NCBI GenBank assembly: GCA_009379975.1
Contig: WHSS01000019.1
Location: 1-36,343, forward strand
Length of the DNA: 36,343 bases
Reading direction: 5' to 3'
DNA from: Actinophytocola sp.
Lineage (GTDB): Bacteria > Actinomycetota > Actinomycetes > Mycobacteriales > Pseudonocardiaceae
The notes beneath the pieces were generated by a model. The model was not told where the DNA came from, did no database searches, and saw only the letters and a list, made by a program, of their open reading frames with translations. This document shows positions 10,016 to 17,441 of this stretch, piece by piece. Positions within the stretch are counted from its first letter, which is position 1. Each line of letters starts with the position of its first letter. Made by a program: the position numbers and the translations under genes.

Positions 10016-11514
10016 GCCGGCGCGGGGAGCAGCATGCCGTGACGGATGAGTTCACGGACCATCGGCAGTGCGGCATCGACGAGGGCGTCCAGCGGTTCTC
10101 CGTGGGCGGCCGCGAGCAGGCCAAGCAGATCGGCGAGCGGCAGCGCGCCCCGTGATCCCGCGAGCAGCGCGGTGGCCAGCTCGTCGAGTTCGTGCTGCCA
10201 GCCGGGACCGTTCGTGCGGTGCACCCGGCGCACGGTAGTGGCCCACCCGTCATCGCCTGGCTCGCTGATCTGCTCCAGGATCACCGAGTCCGGCACGATG
10301 AACCGCTCGGTCAGCAGGTCGGGGTGCTCCCGCAGCCACGCGACGCGCTCCAACCACCCTGCGGCTTCCTCACCGAGTGGGTCGTCGTAGGCCTGGCGGA
10401 GGTCCTCGCACACCACGGTCGGCGTCGCACCTTCGAGCTTGCGGAGCGTGACGAAACCGAACCCGACACCGTCGACCCGGTTGCTGGTGAACCAGTCCAG
10501 CCATTCACCGGATTTCGCCCGGCCTTCCGGTGACCGGGGATCGATGCCCGCGTCGCGCAGCCAGGTGCCGACGTAGAGGCCCGGATCGGCGATGTCGCGT
10601 TGCACGAACCAGACATCGGTGTCGGCGGGCACCCACCGGCTCACACGTTCGGCCCAGTCCTCGCCGTCGCGGTGCAGCCAGGACGCGAGCACATGACCGG
10701 TTCCACCGCCGGCGAGGAACCCGGGCAACTGGCGGATGACCAGCGCGCTCGCGTCATCGCCCGCGAGGCCGGAGTCGCGGTAGACATAGTCCACGCGCGG
10801 CGGCCCGACGACGAACGGCGGATTGCACACGATCTGGTCGAACCGCCTGCGCGCGACGGGCGCGAACCATTCGCCTCGCAACAGTTCGACGTCGAGGTCA
10901 TTGAGCAGGAAGGTGCCGTGCGCGAGGGCGAGCGCACGCGCGGAAACGTCGGTCGCCGTGATCGACCGGGCGTGCCTGCTCGCGTGTAACGCCTGGACGC
11001 CGTTGCCGGTGCCGAGATCGAGCAGGCTGCCGCCGGGTCGTCGAGTCGTCGCCCGGACCAAGCTCAGCGACGCGTGCCCGACGCCGAGGACGTGATCGAC
11101 ATCGACCGCATGGTCGAGCCACCGGCGCTGCTCCGGGTCGAGGTCGGAGATCACCCACCAGGAGCCCGTGTCGTCGGCATGCGGACGGACGTCGAGCCCG
11201 GCGCGGATCCGGTCGCCATCGCGCCGCAGCAGTCCCAGCTCGAACGCGTCAGGCAGCGCGAGGGGAGCCAGCGCTGTGAGGACGTCGGATTCCGGCTCGG
11301 CGCCACCGAGCAGGAACAGCCGGATGAGGGTGCCCAGCGAGCCCGCGTCGCGGCTGGCACGGTAGGCCAACTCAGGTTCATCCCTGCCGAGCGCGAGGTG
11401 CGCCGGTACGCCGATGGCGTCCAGCACCCCGTCGGCGTCGTAGCGGTGGCGTGCGAAGGCCTCGCGCAGTCGCGCGCACAGCCCTGCCGAGAACTGAGGG
11501 TGATCGTCGGTCAC
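10012..11514 (-). CDS. SAM-dependent methyltransferase (HemK/RsmC-like, N-terminal extension)
   Basis: A 500-residue protein with a class I methyltransferase core in its middle. LLDLGTGNGVQALHASRHA is the SAM-binding motif I, and QIVCNPPFVVGPP contains the NPPF motif used by enzymes that methylate planar nitrogens (glutamine, guanine, adenine). The first ~150 residues and the last ~170 are extra domains found in an actinobacterial group usually annotated only as methyltransferase. The substrate is unknown. The start GTG 11514-11512 has no Shine-Dalgarno sequence, but CACTAT (11526-11521) lies six bases upstream, so a leaderless start is plausible. It is coupled to dtd by a 4-base overlap; a role near translation is suggested but not shown. 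Confidence 0.85.
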   Translation of the reverse strand: MTDDHPQFSAGLCARLREAFARHRYDADGVLDAIGVPAHLALGRDEPELAYRASRDAGSLGTLIRLFLLGGAEPESDVLTALAPLALPDAFELGLLRRDGDRIRAGLDVRPHADDTGSWWVISDLDPEQRRWLDHAVDVDHVLGVGHASLSLVRATTRRPGGSLLDLGTGNGVQALHASRHARSITATDVSARALALAHGTFLLNDLDVELLRGEWFAPVARRRFDQIVCNPPFVVGPPRVDYVYRDSGLAGDDASALVIRQLPGFLAGGGTGHVLASWLHRDGEDWAERVSRWVPADTDVWFVQRDIADPGLYVGTWLRDAGIDPRSPEGRAKSGEWLDWFTSNRVDGVGFGFVTLRKLEGATPTVVCEDLRQAYDDPLGEEAAGWLERVAWLREHPDLLTERFIVPDSVILEQISEPGDDGWATTVRRVHRTNGPGWQHELDELATALLAGSRGALPLADLLGLLAAAHGEPLDALVDAALPMVRELIRHGMLLPAPA

Positions 11515-11637
11515 GGGGGCATAGTGCCACGAACCGGCGCTGTGCTCTCACTCATAAGCCGGGCGTCGCGACAAACCCAGGTCGCGGTATCGGCCGGCGG
11601 GCAGCGGTGAGACGATGGGGAGAGGAGGTGGTCAGTG

Positions 11638-11964
11638 ATGAGCAGGGAGGCCAACGGTCCGGAGTCGTCCGGCTCCCCGGTGCTGATCACCGAGGCGGCG
11701 CGGTCGTATGACGATCAGCACGCCGACCGCAAGCGCAAATACATGATCATGATGGGACTGCGGTTCCCTTGCCTGATCATGGCCGGGATCTTCTACCAGA
11801 CCTGGTGGCTCGCCCTTGGCTTCATCCTGCTGTCGGTCCCGCTGCCCTGGGTCGCGGTCCTGATCGCCAACGACCGGCCGCCGCGCAAGGCCGAGCACGT
11901 CAACCGGTATGAGCACGACGCGAAGGCGATCGAGCCGGGGACGCACCGCGTCATCGACGGCTGA
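11638..11964 (+). CDS. DUF3099 family membrane protein
   Basis: A 108-residue protein with an N-terminal soluble stretch containing VLITEAARSYDDQHADRKRKY, the hallmark of DUF3099, followed by two membrane segments (around MIMMGLRFPCLIMAGIFY and WWLALGFILLSVPLPWVAVLI) and a short charged tail. A strong AGGAGGT (11623-11629) lies eight bases before ATG 11638; a GTG at 11635 is in frame but closer. In mycobacteria a DUF3099 gene also lies beside sigB, so the neighbourhood is conserved. The function is unknown. It is divergent from the methyltransferase gene and converges with the broken GCS2 ligase gene. Confidence 0.85.
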   Translation: MSREANGPESSGSPVLITEAARSYDDQHADRKRKYMIMMGLRFPCLIMAGIFYQTWWLALGFILLSVPLPWVAVLIANDRPPRKAEHVNRYEHDAKAIEPGTHRVIDG

Positions 11965-12003
11965 GGGGCAAGCCAGCGCGTACGGCCAGCACGGGCGCGG
12001 TCA

Positions 12004-13010
12004 CTACTTCGCGATGCCGTCCCGCATCTCCGCGATGAGCGATGCCACGACCGCTTTCAGACTGCCGTTGTGCTCCCGGGCGACGGCGCGCTGGCGCTGG
12101 TAGCTGGCACCATAGGTCAGGATCGACTCCACACCCCGCAACTCGTCGGCGCAGCGCAGCCGCTTCGCGGTCGGCTCCAGCCGGTCGAGCAGATCAACGA
12201 CGGATTCGGTGACGAGTCGCTCGTTGCCCGCCGCGTCCAGGATGACGATCGCGTCCATGCCGTAACGCGCGGCCCACCACTTGTTCTCCTGGACGTGCCA
12301 CGGCAGCTTCTCACCGTCGTCGAGCCGGCAGCTGAAGTCCTCGACAAAGCATTGCGTCAGTGCCGCGATCGCGGTGACTTCCTCCAGCGTCGGCAGCCCG
12401 TCGCACACCAGCATCTCCACAGTGCCGAAGTGCGGCGACGGCCGGATGTCCCACCGGATCTCGGTGAAGTGATCGATCACCCCGGTGACGTACATGTCGT
12501 CGACATAGCACTCCAGCTCGGCCCAGTCGGCGAACTGGAACGGGAGCCCGGCAGTGGGCAGCTGCTGAAACATCAGCGCGCGGTTCGACGCGTAACCGGT
12601 GTCCTCGGCGCCCCAGTACGGCGAGGAGGCCGACAGCGCCTGCAGGTGCGGCGCGTAGTTGAGCAGCGCGTCGAGAATCGGCAACACCTTGTCGCGGTGC
12701 TCGATGCCGACATGGACGTGCACGCCGTAGATCAGCATCTGCCTGCCCCACCACTGCGTGCGCTCGATGAGCTCGGCGTAGCGCTCCTTGTCGGTGACCT
12801 TCTGTTGATACCAGCTCGAGAACGGGTGAGTGCCCGCCGAGAACATCTCCACGCCGAGCGGATCGGTCACCTTCCGCACCCGGTTCGCACACGTCGTGCA
12901 GGATCGCGTTCCGCGACCGAAGTGAGCTCACCGCTGCGACGGTCGACGAGGGCGAGCTCCCATTCCGTGCCGACGGTGGATCGGTTCGACGGAACGAACT
13001 CGATGTTCAC
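12004..13010 (-). pseudogene. Broken GCS2/YbdK-type glutamate-cysteine ligase-like gene
   Basis: The intact family member would be about 370 residues. The N-terminus is present from GTG 13010 (VNIEFVPSNRS, then TVGTEWELALVD with the conserved active-site glutamates). After TSVAER the frame breaks near 12905, where one extra base shifts ILHDVCEPGA into another frame. A second break at about 12880 removes roughly 35-40 codons, including the expected LLLNTVE-like segment, and changes frame again. From 12879 to 12004 the remaining 291 codons are well preserved (SAGTHPFSSW, HVHVGIEHRD, SASSPYWGAEDTGYASNR, EIRWDIRPSPHFGT, PWHVQENKWWAARYG). The gene begins two bases after the stop of the preceding membrane-protein gene, so it was the last gene of the operon. 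An internal GTG at 12879 could still give a truncated product. Confidence 0.8.
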
Positions 13011-13012
13011 GG

Positions 13013-13510
13013 CTACACCTGGGCACCGTTGCTCGGGTCCGATCCCGGTGGTTGCTGATCGTCCCTGGCCTGCAACAACAGAAAGCCCAGTCCGGCGGCG
13101 AGCGAGAGGATGCCGAGCGGGGTGCCGACGGTCACGCCCATACCGATGACATGCGGCGCGATCAGCAACACCAGTCCCACCGTGAAGAACAGCCCGACTA
13201 CGAGCATGTTGCTGGTCGGCTTGGGCAGCGGTGGCGGCTCCGGCGGCACGAAATGCTCATCGTCGTCATCCTCGACCGTGCCCTGCGAGAGCATCGTGTC
13301 GTCCCAGTCGTTGTCACTGGAACGCCAGCCTGAGGCCGGGGCGGCCGGGCGGGGCGCCTGCTCGCCGCCCTCTTCGGGCCCAGCCGGCTTGTCGCCGCGC
13401 TCGTCGGTGTCTGTCCGCGCGCCCACGCCGTCGGCCCGCAGGTCGGCCACGATCTCGCCGAAGATCACGTCGACGTCGTCTTGCCCGTTGGAATCGTCGG
13501 TCTTGCTCAT
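13013..13510 (-). CDS. Acidic two-TM membrane protein, actinobacterial conserved hypothetical
   Basis: A 165-residue protein of unknown function. Residues 1-95 are acidic and low in complexity (DDVDVIFGEIVADLRADGV, then a Pro/Ala/Gly-rich stretch and EDDDDEHFVPPEPPPLP). Two hydrophobic segments follow (NMLVVGLFFTVGLVLLIA and TPLGILSLAAGLGFLLL), with a short polar tail. The HFVPPEPPPLP motif before the first membrane segment recurs in actinobacterial proteins of this kind, from general familiarity. ATG 13510 overlaps the stop of the esterase gene by four bases, and the stop lies two bases before the broken ligase gene, so the three form one translationally coupled operon. The long acidic N-terminus is probably cytoplasmic. 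Confidence 0.8.
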   Translation of the reverse strand: MSKTDDSNGQDDVDVIFGEIVADLRADGVGARTDTDERGDKPAGPEEGGEQAPRPAAPASGWRSSDNDWDDTMLSQGTVEDDDDEHFVPPEPPPLPKPTSNMLVVGLFFTVGLVLLIAPHVIGMGVTVGTPLGILSLAAGLGFLLLQARDDQQPPGSDPSNGAQV

Positions 13511-14295
13511 ACCGTGTCTAACTCACTGTGAGGCAGGCCTGCCCGGGATGCGTGAACCCGCATCGCGAACTCGGCGCTGCGCAGGAAGATCTCGGGTGCG
13601 TCGTTGTCCAGCGTCGCCACATGGAAGCTGTTGCGCAGTACCACCTCCGTGACGTCCTCGCTCCTGATCCGCTCGAGGACGAGCCGCGAGTTCTCCGGCT
13701 CGACGACGTGGTCGACGAGCGAACGCAGCAGCAGCACCGGCTGGGTGACCTTGGCCAAGTCCATCCTGACCAGCCCCCACAACTCGGCGAGGCTCGCGGC
13801 CGCCCGCACCGGTACGCGCTGATAGCTCAGTTCCTTGACCCCCTGCTTGGCGATGTCACCGCCGAGGCCCGCCACGGAAGGAACGAACGGGGCCAGCAGC
13901 TTGATCAGCTTCATGTCCTTGCGCAGGCTCATAACCGACGGATTGACCAGAGTTATTCCCGCGATCGCGTCCCCGAACTCTTCGGCCAGCCGCAGCGTCA
14001 GCGTGCCGCCCATCGACTGCCCGAACACGAACACCGACGAGCACTGCTCGAGCAGCGCATCGGTCTCGGCGCGGACGCAGCCGTACCAGTCCTGCCAGCG
14101 GGTCCGGTTCATCTCCTGCCACGTGGTGCCATGCCCGGGTAGCCGCGGCCCGCACACGGTGAATCCCGCTTCGGCGAGGTGCCTGCCCCACGGCCGCATG
14201 CTCGCCGGCGTCCCGGTGAAACCGTGGCAGAGCAGCACGCCGACATCGGTCGAGCCGGCGTGCGTGAAGGGCTCCGCACCGGGTATCACTGGCAT
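13507..14295 (-). CDS. Alpha/beta-hydrolase, carboxylesterase/monoacylglycerol lipase type
   Basis: This 262-residue protein has a complete alpha/beta-hydrolase core. The oxyanion region is LLCHGFTGTP, the nucleophile elbow is GQSMGG, the acid is the Asp in LVDHVVEP and the histidine is in NSFHVATLD. The pattern, including RLPGHGTTW, resembles bacterial carboxylesterases of the Est30 / monoacylglycerol lipase type that cleave short to medium acyl esters. ATG 14295-14293 is preceded by AAGGAGG (14309-14303) at seven bases, so the longer frame to 14346 is rejected. It is first in a three-gene operon and is divergent from the acyltransferase gene at 14511. Confidence 0.88.
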   Translation of the reverse strand: MPVIPGAEPFTHAGSTDVGVLLCHGFTGTPASMRPWGRHLAEAGFTVCGPRLPGHGTTWQEMNRTRWQDWYGCVRAETDALLEQCSSVFVFGQSMGGTLTLRLAEEFGDAIAGITLVNPSVMSLRKDMKLIKLLAPFVPSVAGLGGDIAKQGVKELSYQRVPVRAAASLAELWGLVRMDLAKVTQPVLLLRSLVDHVVEPENSRLVLERIRSEDVTEVVLRNSFHVATLDNDAPEIFLRSAEFAMRVHASRAGLPHSELDTV

Positions 14296-14446
14296 GGCCG
14301 GGCCTCCTTGTGTCTGGCCGCGAGGCGGTCGCCTCCATAGTCCCACGGACCGGCGCCGGCGAACCCCTCACGGGCGATGTCGGGTGAAGCCGGGCGGGAC
14401 TGTTGTGAGATCGATCGCGTCAAGATTGGTAACAGACGGTTGGCCG

Positions 14447-14476
14447 TTGTGCGAGCGTGGTTATCGTTCGTAGGCT
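14447..14476 (+). promoter_or_regulatory. Possible promoter of the acyltransferase gene
   Basis: TTGTGC (14447-14452) and TAGGCT (14471-14476) are separated by 18 bases and end 34 bases before the chosen GTG start. The match is moderate and was made by eye. The rest of the 215-base divergent region shows only small GC-rich stems. Confidence 0.4.
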
Positions 14477-14510
14477 GAGCGGGCCGGTGGTCGAGGAACG
14501 GGGTGGCGCA

Positions 14511-15269
14511 GTGCTGTATTGGGTCCTGAAGTATGTGCTGTTGGGGCCTCTGCTGCGACTGTTCTGGCCGACCAAGGTCACCGGGCTCGACAACGTGCCA
14601 TCCTCCGGCGGCGCGATCCTCGCCAGCAATCACCTCGCCGTCGTCGATTCGTTCTTTCTGCCCACTCACGTCAGACGACGGATCGTTTTCCTGGCCAAGA
14701 GCGACTACTTCACCGAGAGGGGCGTTAAGGGCAAGCTCAAGAAGTGGTTCTTCTCCGGATCGGGGCAGTACCCGATCGACCGATCCGGTGGCTCAGCCGG
14801 GCAGGCCGCGCTCAACACCGGCATCCGGCTGCTCCGCGAGGGCAAGGTGCTCGGCATCTACCCGGAGGGCACGCGCTCGCCGGACGGCAGGCTGCACAAG
14901 GGCAAGACCGGGGTGGCGCGGATGGCGCTCGAGGCGAAGGTGCCGATCGTTCCGGTCGCCATGGTCGGCACCGAGAAGGTCAACCCGATCGGCTCCCGGA
15001 TGTGGTGGCCGAGGCGCATCGAGATCCACATCGGTAAGCCGCTGGACTTCTCCCGCTACGACGGGCTCGCGGGTGACCGGTTCGTCGAACGGTCCATCGC
15101 CGACGAGGTCATGTACGCGCTGATGGAGCTCTCCGGGCAGGAATACGTCGACATCTACGCCGCCAAGGCCAAGGAACTGCTCGACGCCGAACGCAGCGGT
15201 GTCACGATGGTGCCGAGGCAGCCCGAGGGCGTGGCCACCGACCGCACGCCGGAGACCGAGGCGAGCTAG
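14511..15269 (+). CDS. 1-acyl-glycerol-3-phosphate acyltransferase (PlsC family)
   Basis: A 252-residue PlsC-family acyltransferase, which transfers an acyl chain to lysophosphatidate or a related acceptor at the membrane. The catalytic NHLAVVDS (H-x4-D) is present, followed by FLAKSDYF, the GQYPIDRSGG block and YPEGTRSPDG, the substrate-binding motif, then PIVPVAMVGTEKV. A short hydrophobic N-terminus (VLKYVLLGPLLRLFW) should anchor it. GTG 14511 is chosen because the family alignment begins at VLYWVLKY; an earlier in-frame start at 14457 adds 18 residues that overlap the promoter. In mycobacteria a homologue likewise lies close to the 3'-5' exonuclease and DAHP synthase genes, so the neighbourhood is partly conserved. 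Confidence 0.92.
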   Translation: MLYWVLKYVLLGPLLRLFWPTKVTGLDNVPSSGGAILASNHLAVVDSFFLPTHVRRRIVFLAKSDYFTERGVKGKLKKWFFSGSGQYPIDRSGGSAGQAALNTGIRLLREGKVLGIYPEGTRSPDGRLHKGKTGVARMALEAKVPIVPVAMVGTEKVNPIGSRMWWPRRIEIHIGKPLDFSRYDGLAGDRFVERSIADEVMYALMELSGQEYVDIYAAKAKELLDAERSGVTMVPRQPEGVATDRTPETEAS

Positions 15270-15284
15270 CTCAAGGGAGTGAGT

Positions 15285-15322
15285 GACGCTTTCAGTCCGT
15301 CCAGCGGACTGAAAGCGTCTTT
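15285..15322 (+). terminator. Intrinsic terminator after the acyltransferase gene
   Basis: A perfect 15-base-pair stem (GACGCTTTCAGTCCG at 15285-15299, complement at 15305-15319) with a 5-base loop TCCAG and TTT after it, 15 bases beyond the stop codon. It is a very strong terminator candidate. Confidence 0.85.
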
Positions 15323-15402
15323 CAGCGCGGGGCGTGCGCGGGGGTGGCTGGGGTCGCCGCTAGGTTGTGGCAGAGCCTGACATCTCATGATCCGACATCG
15401 AA

Positions 15403-15912
15403 GTGAGCACCGTGCGATTCTTCTACGACACCGAGTTCATCGAGGACGGCGTGACCATCGACCTGGTGTCGATCGGTGTCGTCGATGAGCGCGGCAGGGA
15501 ATTCTACGCGGTATCCACCGAGTTCGACCCCGACCGGGCGGGCCCATGGGTGCGGGCGAACGTGCTGCCGAAGCTGCCGTCGCCGAGCGATCCGGCGTGG
15601 CGCGGCAGGGAGCGGATCCGCCAAGACCTGCTCGCCTTCATCGGGAAGCCGCACGGCGGTATCGAGCTGTGGGCGTGGTTCGCCGCCTACGACCACGTGG
15701 CGCTCGCGCAGCTGTGGGGGCCGATGCCGCAGCTCCCGCGGCAACTCCCGAGATTCACGCGCGACCTGCGGCAACGCTGGGAAGATCTCGGTAAGCCGCA
15801 GCTGCCACCGCAGCCCGTGGACGCGCACGACGCGCTCGCCGACGCGAGGCACAACCTGGAGCGCTGGCGCGTGCTCGAGGAGGAGCGCCGCAGGCTCGGG
15901 CTACCCGGCTAG
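15403..15912 (+). CDS. DEDD-family 3'-5' exoribonuclease (Rv2179c-like)
   Basis: A 169-residue protein of the DnaQ-like exonuclease fold. The four acidic residues can be placed: Asp and Glu in FFYDTEFIEDG, Asp in WAWFAAYDHVALAQLWG, and the final Asp in HDALADARHNLERW, with the preceding His pointing to the DEDDh subtype. It closely resembles the M. tuberculosis protein Rv2179c, a characterised 3'-5' exoribonuclease that acts on RNA with 3' overhangs. There the gene also neighbours a DAHP synthase gene. GTG 15403 gives the longest form; a second GTG at 15412 begins VRFFYDTEF and would match the homologue's start better. A possible -10, TAGGTT, lies at 15361-15366. It converges with the DAHP synthase gene. 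Confidence 0.88.
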   Translation: MSTVRFFYDTEFIEDGVTIDLVSIGVVDERGREFYAVSTEFDPDRAGPWVRANVLPKLPSPSDPAWRGRERIRQDLLAFIGKPHGGIELWAWFAAYDHVALAQLWGPMPQLPRQLPRFTRDLRQRWEDLGKPQLPPQPVDAHDALADARHNLERWRVLEEERRRLGLPG

Positions 15913-15934
15913 CAGCTACGGCTCCCAGCTTTCG

Positions 15935-16040
15935 CTCGTGCGTGAAATTCGTTGCGGGGGCAGCTCTCAGCACTCACGACTCACGTAGCTGAGGTCGTGA
16001 GTGCTGAGGCGTGCGGGGGCACTGACTTTCACGCACGACG
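15935..16040. repeat. Repeat family 2, head-to-head inverted pair
   Basis: The right unit (15994-16040) matches the 47-base unit at 6345-6391 with three differences. The left unit (15935-15980) is a diverged inverted copy. Together they form a long hairpin: CTCAGCACTCACGAC (15966-15980) pairs perfectly over 15 bases with GTCGTGAGTGCTGAG (15994-16008), and the outer GTGCGTGAAA pairs with TTTCACGCAC. It lies between the convergent exonuclease and DAHP synthase genes and should terminate both. Confidence 0.75.
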
Positions 16041-16074
16041 GAGGCGGCGATCCGCACTGCCCTAAGAACCGGGG

Positions 16075-17169
16075 TTAGTCTGCGCGCCGGACTCGCACCG
16101 CAGCGTCGAGCCGGTCGAGCAGCTCGCTGGTGGCATCCCAGCTCATGCACGCGTCGGTGATGCTCTGACCGTAGGTGAGCTCATGCCGCTTGCCGAGGGT
16201 GAGGTCCTGCCTGCCCGGCTCGAGGAAGCTCTCCAGCATGATGCCCGCGATGCCACGTTCGCCCGCCGCGTGCCGGTCCGCGATGTCGTCGGCGACCTCG
16301 GCCTGCCGCAGGTGATCCTTGCCGCTGTTACCGTGACTGGCGTCGATGATCACCCGTTCCGGCAGCCCCGCCTTGGCCTGGGCGGCGAGCGTGCTCGCGA
16401 CCGTCTCGGCGTCGTAGTTCGGGCCTGCCGCGCCGCCGCGCAGGATGACGTGACAGTCCGGGTTGCCCGCGGTGGTCATGAGCGCGGCGAGGCCGTCGTC
16501 GTTGATGCCGGGGAAGACGTGGCTGGCGGAGGCGGCGCGGGTGGCGTCGACCGCGACCTGCACATCCCCCTCGGTCGAGTTCTTGATGCCGACCGGCATG
16601 GACAACCCGCTGCACAGCTGCCGGTGTACCTGGCTGGCGGCCGTCCGCGCGCCGATGGAGCCCCAGCTGACGGTGTCGGCGATGAACTGCGGGGTGATCG
16701 GGTCGAGGAACTCACAGCCGACAGGCAGCCCCAGTGCCGAGACATCGAGCAGCAACCGGCGCGCCAGCCGCAGGCCACGGTTCACCGCGAAGCTGCCGTC
16801 CAGCTCGGGATCGTTGATGAGGCCCTTCCAGCCCAGCGTGGTGCGCGGCTTCTCGAAGTACACCCGCATCACCACGTGCAGCTGCTCGCGTACGCGGTCG
16901 GCCTGCTCGGCGAGCTTGCGCGCGTAGTCGAGCGCGGCATCGGGATCGTGCACGGAACACGGGCCGACGACGACCAGCAGCCGATCGTCGACGCCGTCGA
17001 GGATGGCGCGCGTGTCGTCGCGGCCCTGGCCGACGGTCTTGGCCGCGGCCGGATCGAGCGGGTGCTCCTGGCGCAGTAATGCGGGGGAGAGCAACGGGCT
17101 GACCGCGGTGACGCGCTGATTATGAAGCCGAGCGCCGGTGCTTTCGCCTCGGCCTGCGGTGGGCGGCAT
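16075..17169 (-). CDS. aroG: Type I DAHP synthase (3-deoxy-7-phosphoheptulonate synthase)
   Basis: A 364-residue enzyme joining phosphoenolpyruvate and erythrose 4-phosphate, the first step of aromatic amino acid synthesis. It is the AroF/AroG/AroH (type I alpha) class: LLVVVGPCSVHD, MRVYFEKPRTTLGWKG, GCEFLDPITPQ, GARTAASQVHRQLCSGLSMP, GIKNSTEGD and IIDASHGNSGK are all in order. The metal ligands expected in this class (Cys in GPCSVHD, His in DASHGNS, Glu in MLESF, Asp in TDACMSW) are present. ATG 17169-17167 has AAAGGA (17182-17177) seven bases upstream; the open frame to 17379 is rejected because it overlaps the leader peptide and its RNA structure. Feedback specificity cannot be read with certainty. 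Confidence 0.95.
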   Translation of the reverse strand: MPPTAGRGESTGARLHNQRVTAVSPLLSPALLRQEHPLDPAAAKTVGQGRDDTRAILDGVDDRLLVVVGPCSVHDPDAALDYARKLAEQADRVREQLHVVMRVYFEKPRTTLGWKGLINDPELDGSFAVNRGLRLARRLLLDVSALGLPVGCEFLDPITPQFIADTVSWGSIGARTAASQVHRQLCSGLSMPVGIKNSTEGDVQVAVDATRAASASHVFPGINDDGLAALMTTAGNPDCHVILRGGAAGPNYDAETVASTLAAQAKAGLPERVIIDASHGNSGKDHLRQAEVADDIADRHAAGERGIAGIMLESFLEPGRQDLTLGKRHELTYGQSITDACMSWDATSELLDRLDAAVRVRRAD

Positions 17170-17176
17170 CAGTAGA

Positions 17177-17284
17177 TCCTTTCTACAAGCCGCCCCTTCA
17201 CCTTGAGCCGGCTTGCTTGTCCGGCTCGGAGGGTGGGAGTGATCAGCGCATGGTTTCGCCGCCGTGCCCACCCGGGGCCGGCTC
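17177..17284 (-). promoter_or_regulatory. Putative attenuator RNA in the aroG leader
   Basis: Four mutually exclusive segments can be drawn on the minus strand. Segment 1, inside the leader peptide gene, has GAGCCGG (17284-17278) and GGGTGGG (17273-17267). Segment 2 has CCCACCC (17237-17231) and GAGCCGG (17227-17221). Segment 3 is AAGCCGGCTC (17214-17205). Segment 4 is CGGCTT (17192-17187), four bases before the aroG ribosome binding site. Possible pairings are 1:2 (7 bp), 2:3 (GAGCCGG with CCGGCTC, 7 bp) and 3:4 (AAGCCG with CGGCTT, 6 bp). No U-tract follows 3:4, so control would more likely be at translation initiation. This is inference from sequence. Confidence 0.6.
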
Positions 17285-17308
17285 GCTAAACCAGAAATAA
17301 CGCTGCAT
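17243..17308 (-). CDS. Aromatic leader peptide upstream of aroG
   Basis: A 21-codon open frame from ATG 17308 to TGA 17243, beginning MQRYFWFSEPAPGG and ending GGETMR. Residues 4-7 are Tyr-Phe-Trp-Phe: four consecutive aromatic residues, covering all three end products of the pathway that aroG opens. TAGGCT lies exactly seven bases before the ATG, so the leader peptide is probably translated from the very 5' end. The gene ends 73 bases before aroG, and the RNA between them can adopt alternative hairpins. Stalling of the ribosome at these codons when aromatic aminoacyl-tRNAs are scarce would be the expected signal. It is too short for family assignment; the call rests on residue content and position. 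Confidence 0.75.
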   Translation of the reverse strand: MQRYFWFSEPAPGGHGGETMR

Positions 17309-17315
17309 GGGCGGC

Positions 17316-17344
17316 AGCCTAACATGAGCCGACACGGCCGAGCC
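17316..17344 (-). promoter_or_regulatory. Promoter of the aroG leader transcript
   Basis: On the minus strand TAGGCT (17321-17316) is a good -10, seven bases from the leader ATG. The region 17 bases further upstream (GCTCGG) is a poor -35, so an activator or an extended -10 context may be needed. Confidence 0.5.
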
Positions 17345-17441
17345 GGCCCCGGGGGTGCCAGGTGCGGGGCCGCCTGCACCGATCCAGTAACCCTGGCTAG
17401 GGTGAGAAACGACAGTGTGATCTGGGTAACTCGGAGGTCCG

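Noticed and set aside
17170-17379. N-terminal extension of aroG by 70 residues
   Set aside because: The extension overlaps the leader peptide and its hairpins, and is Pro/Cys/Arg-rich with no similarity to DAHP synthases.
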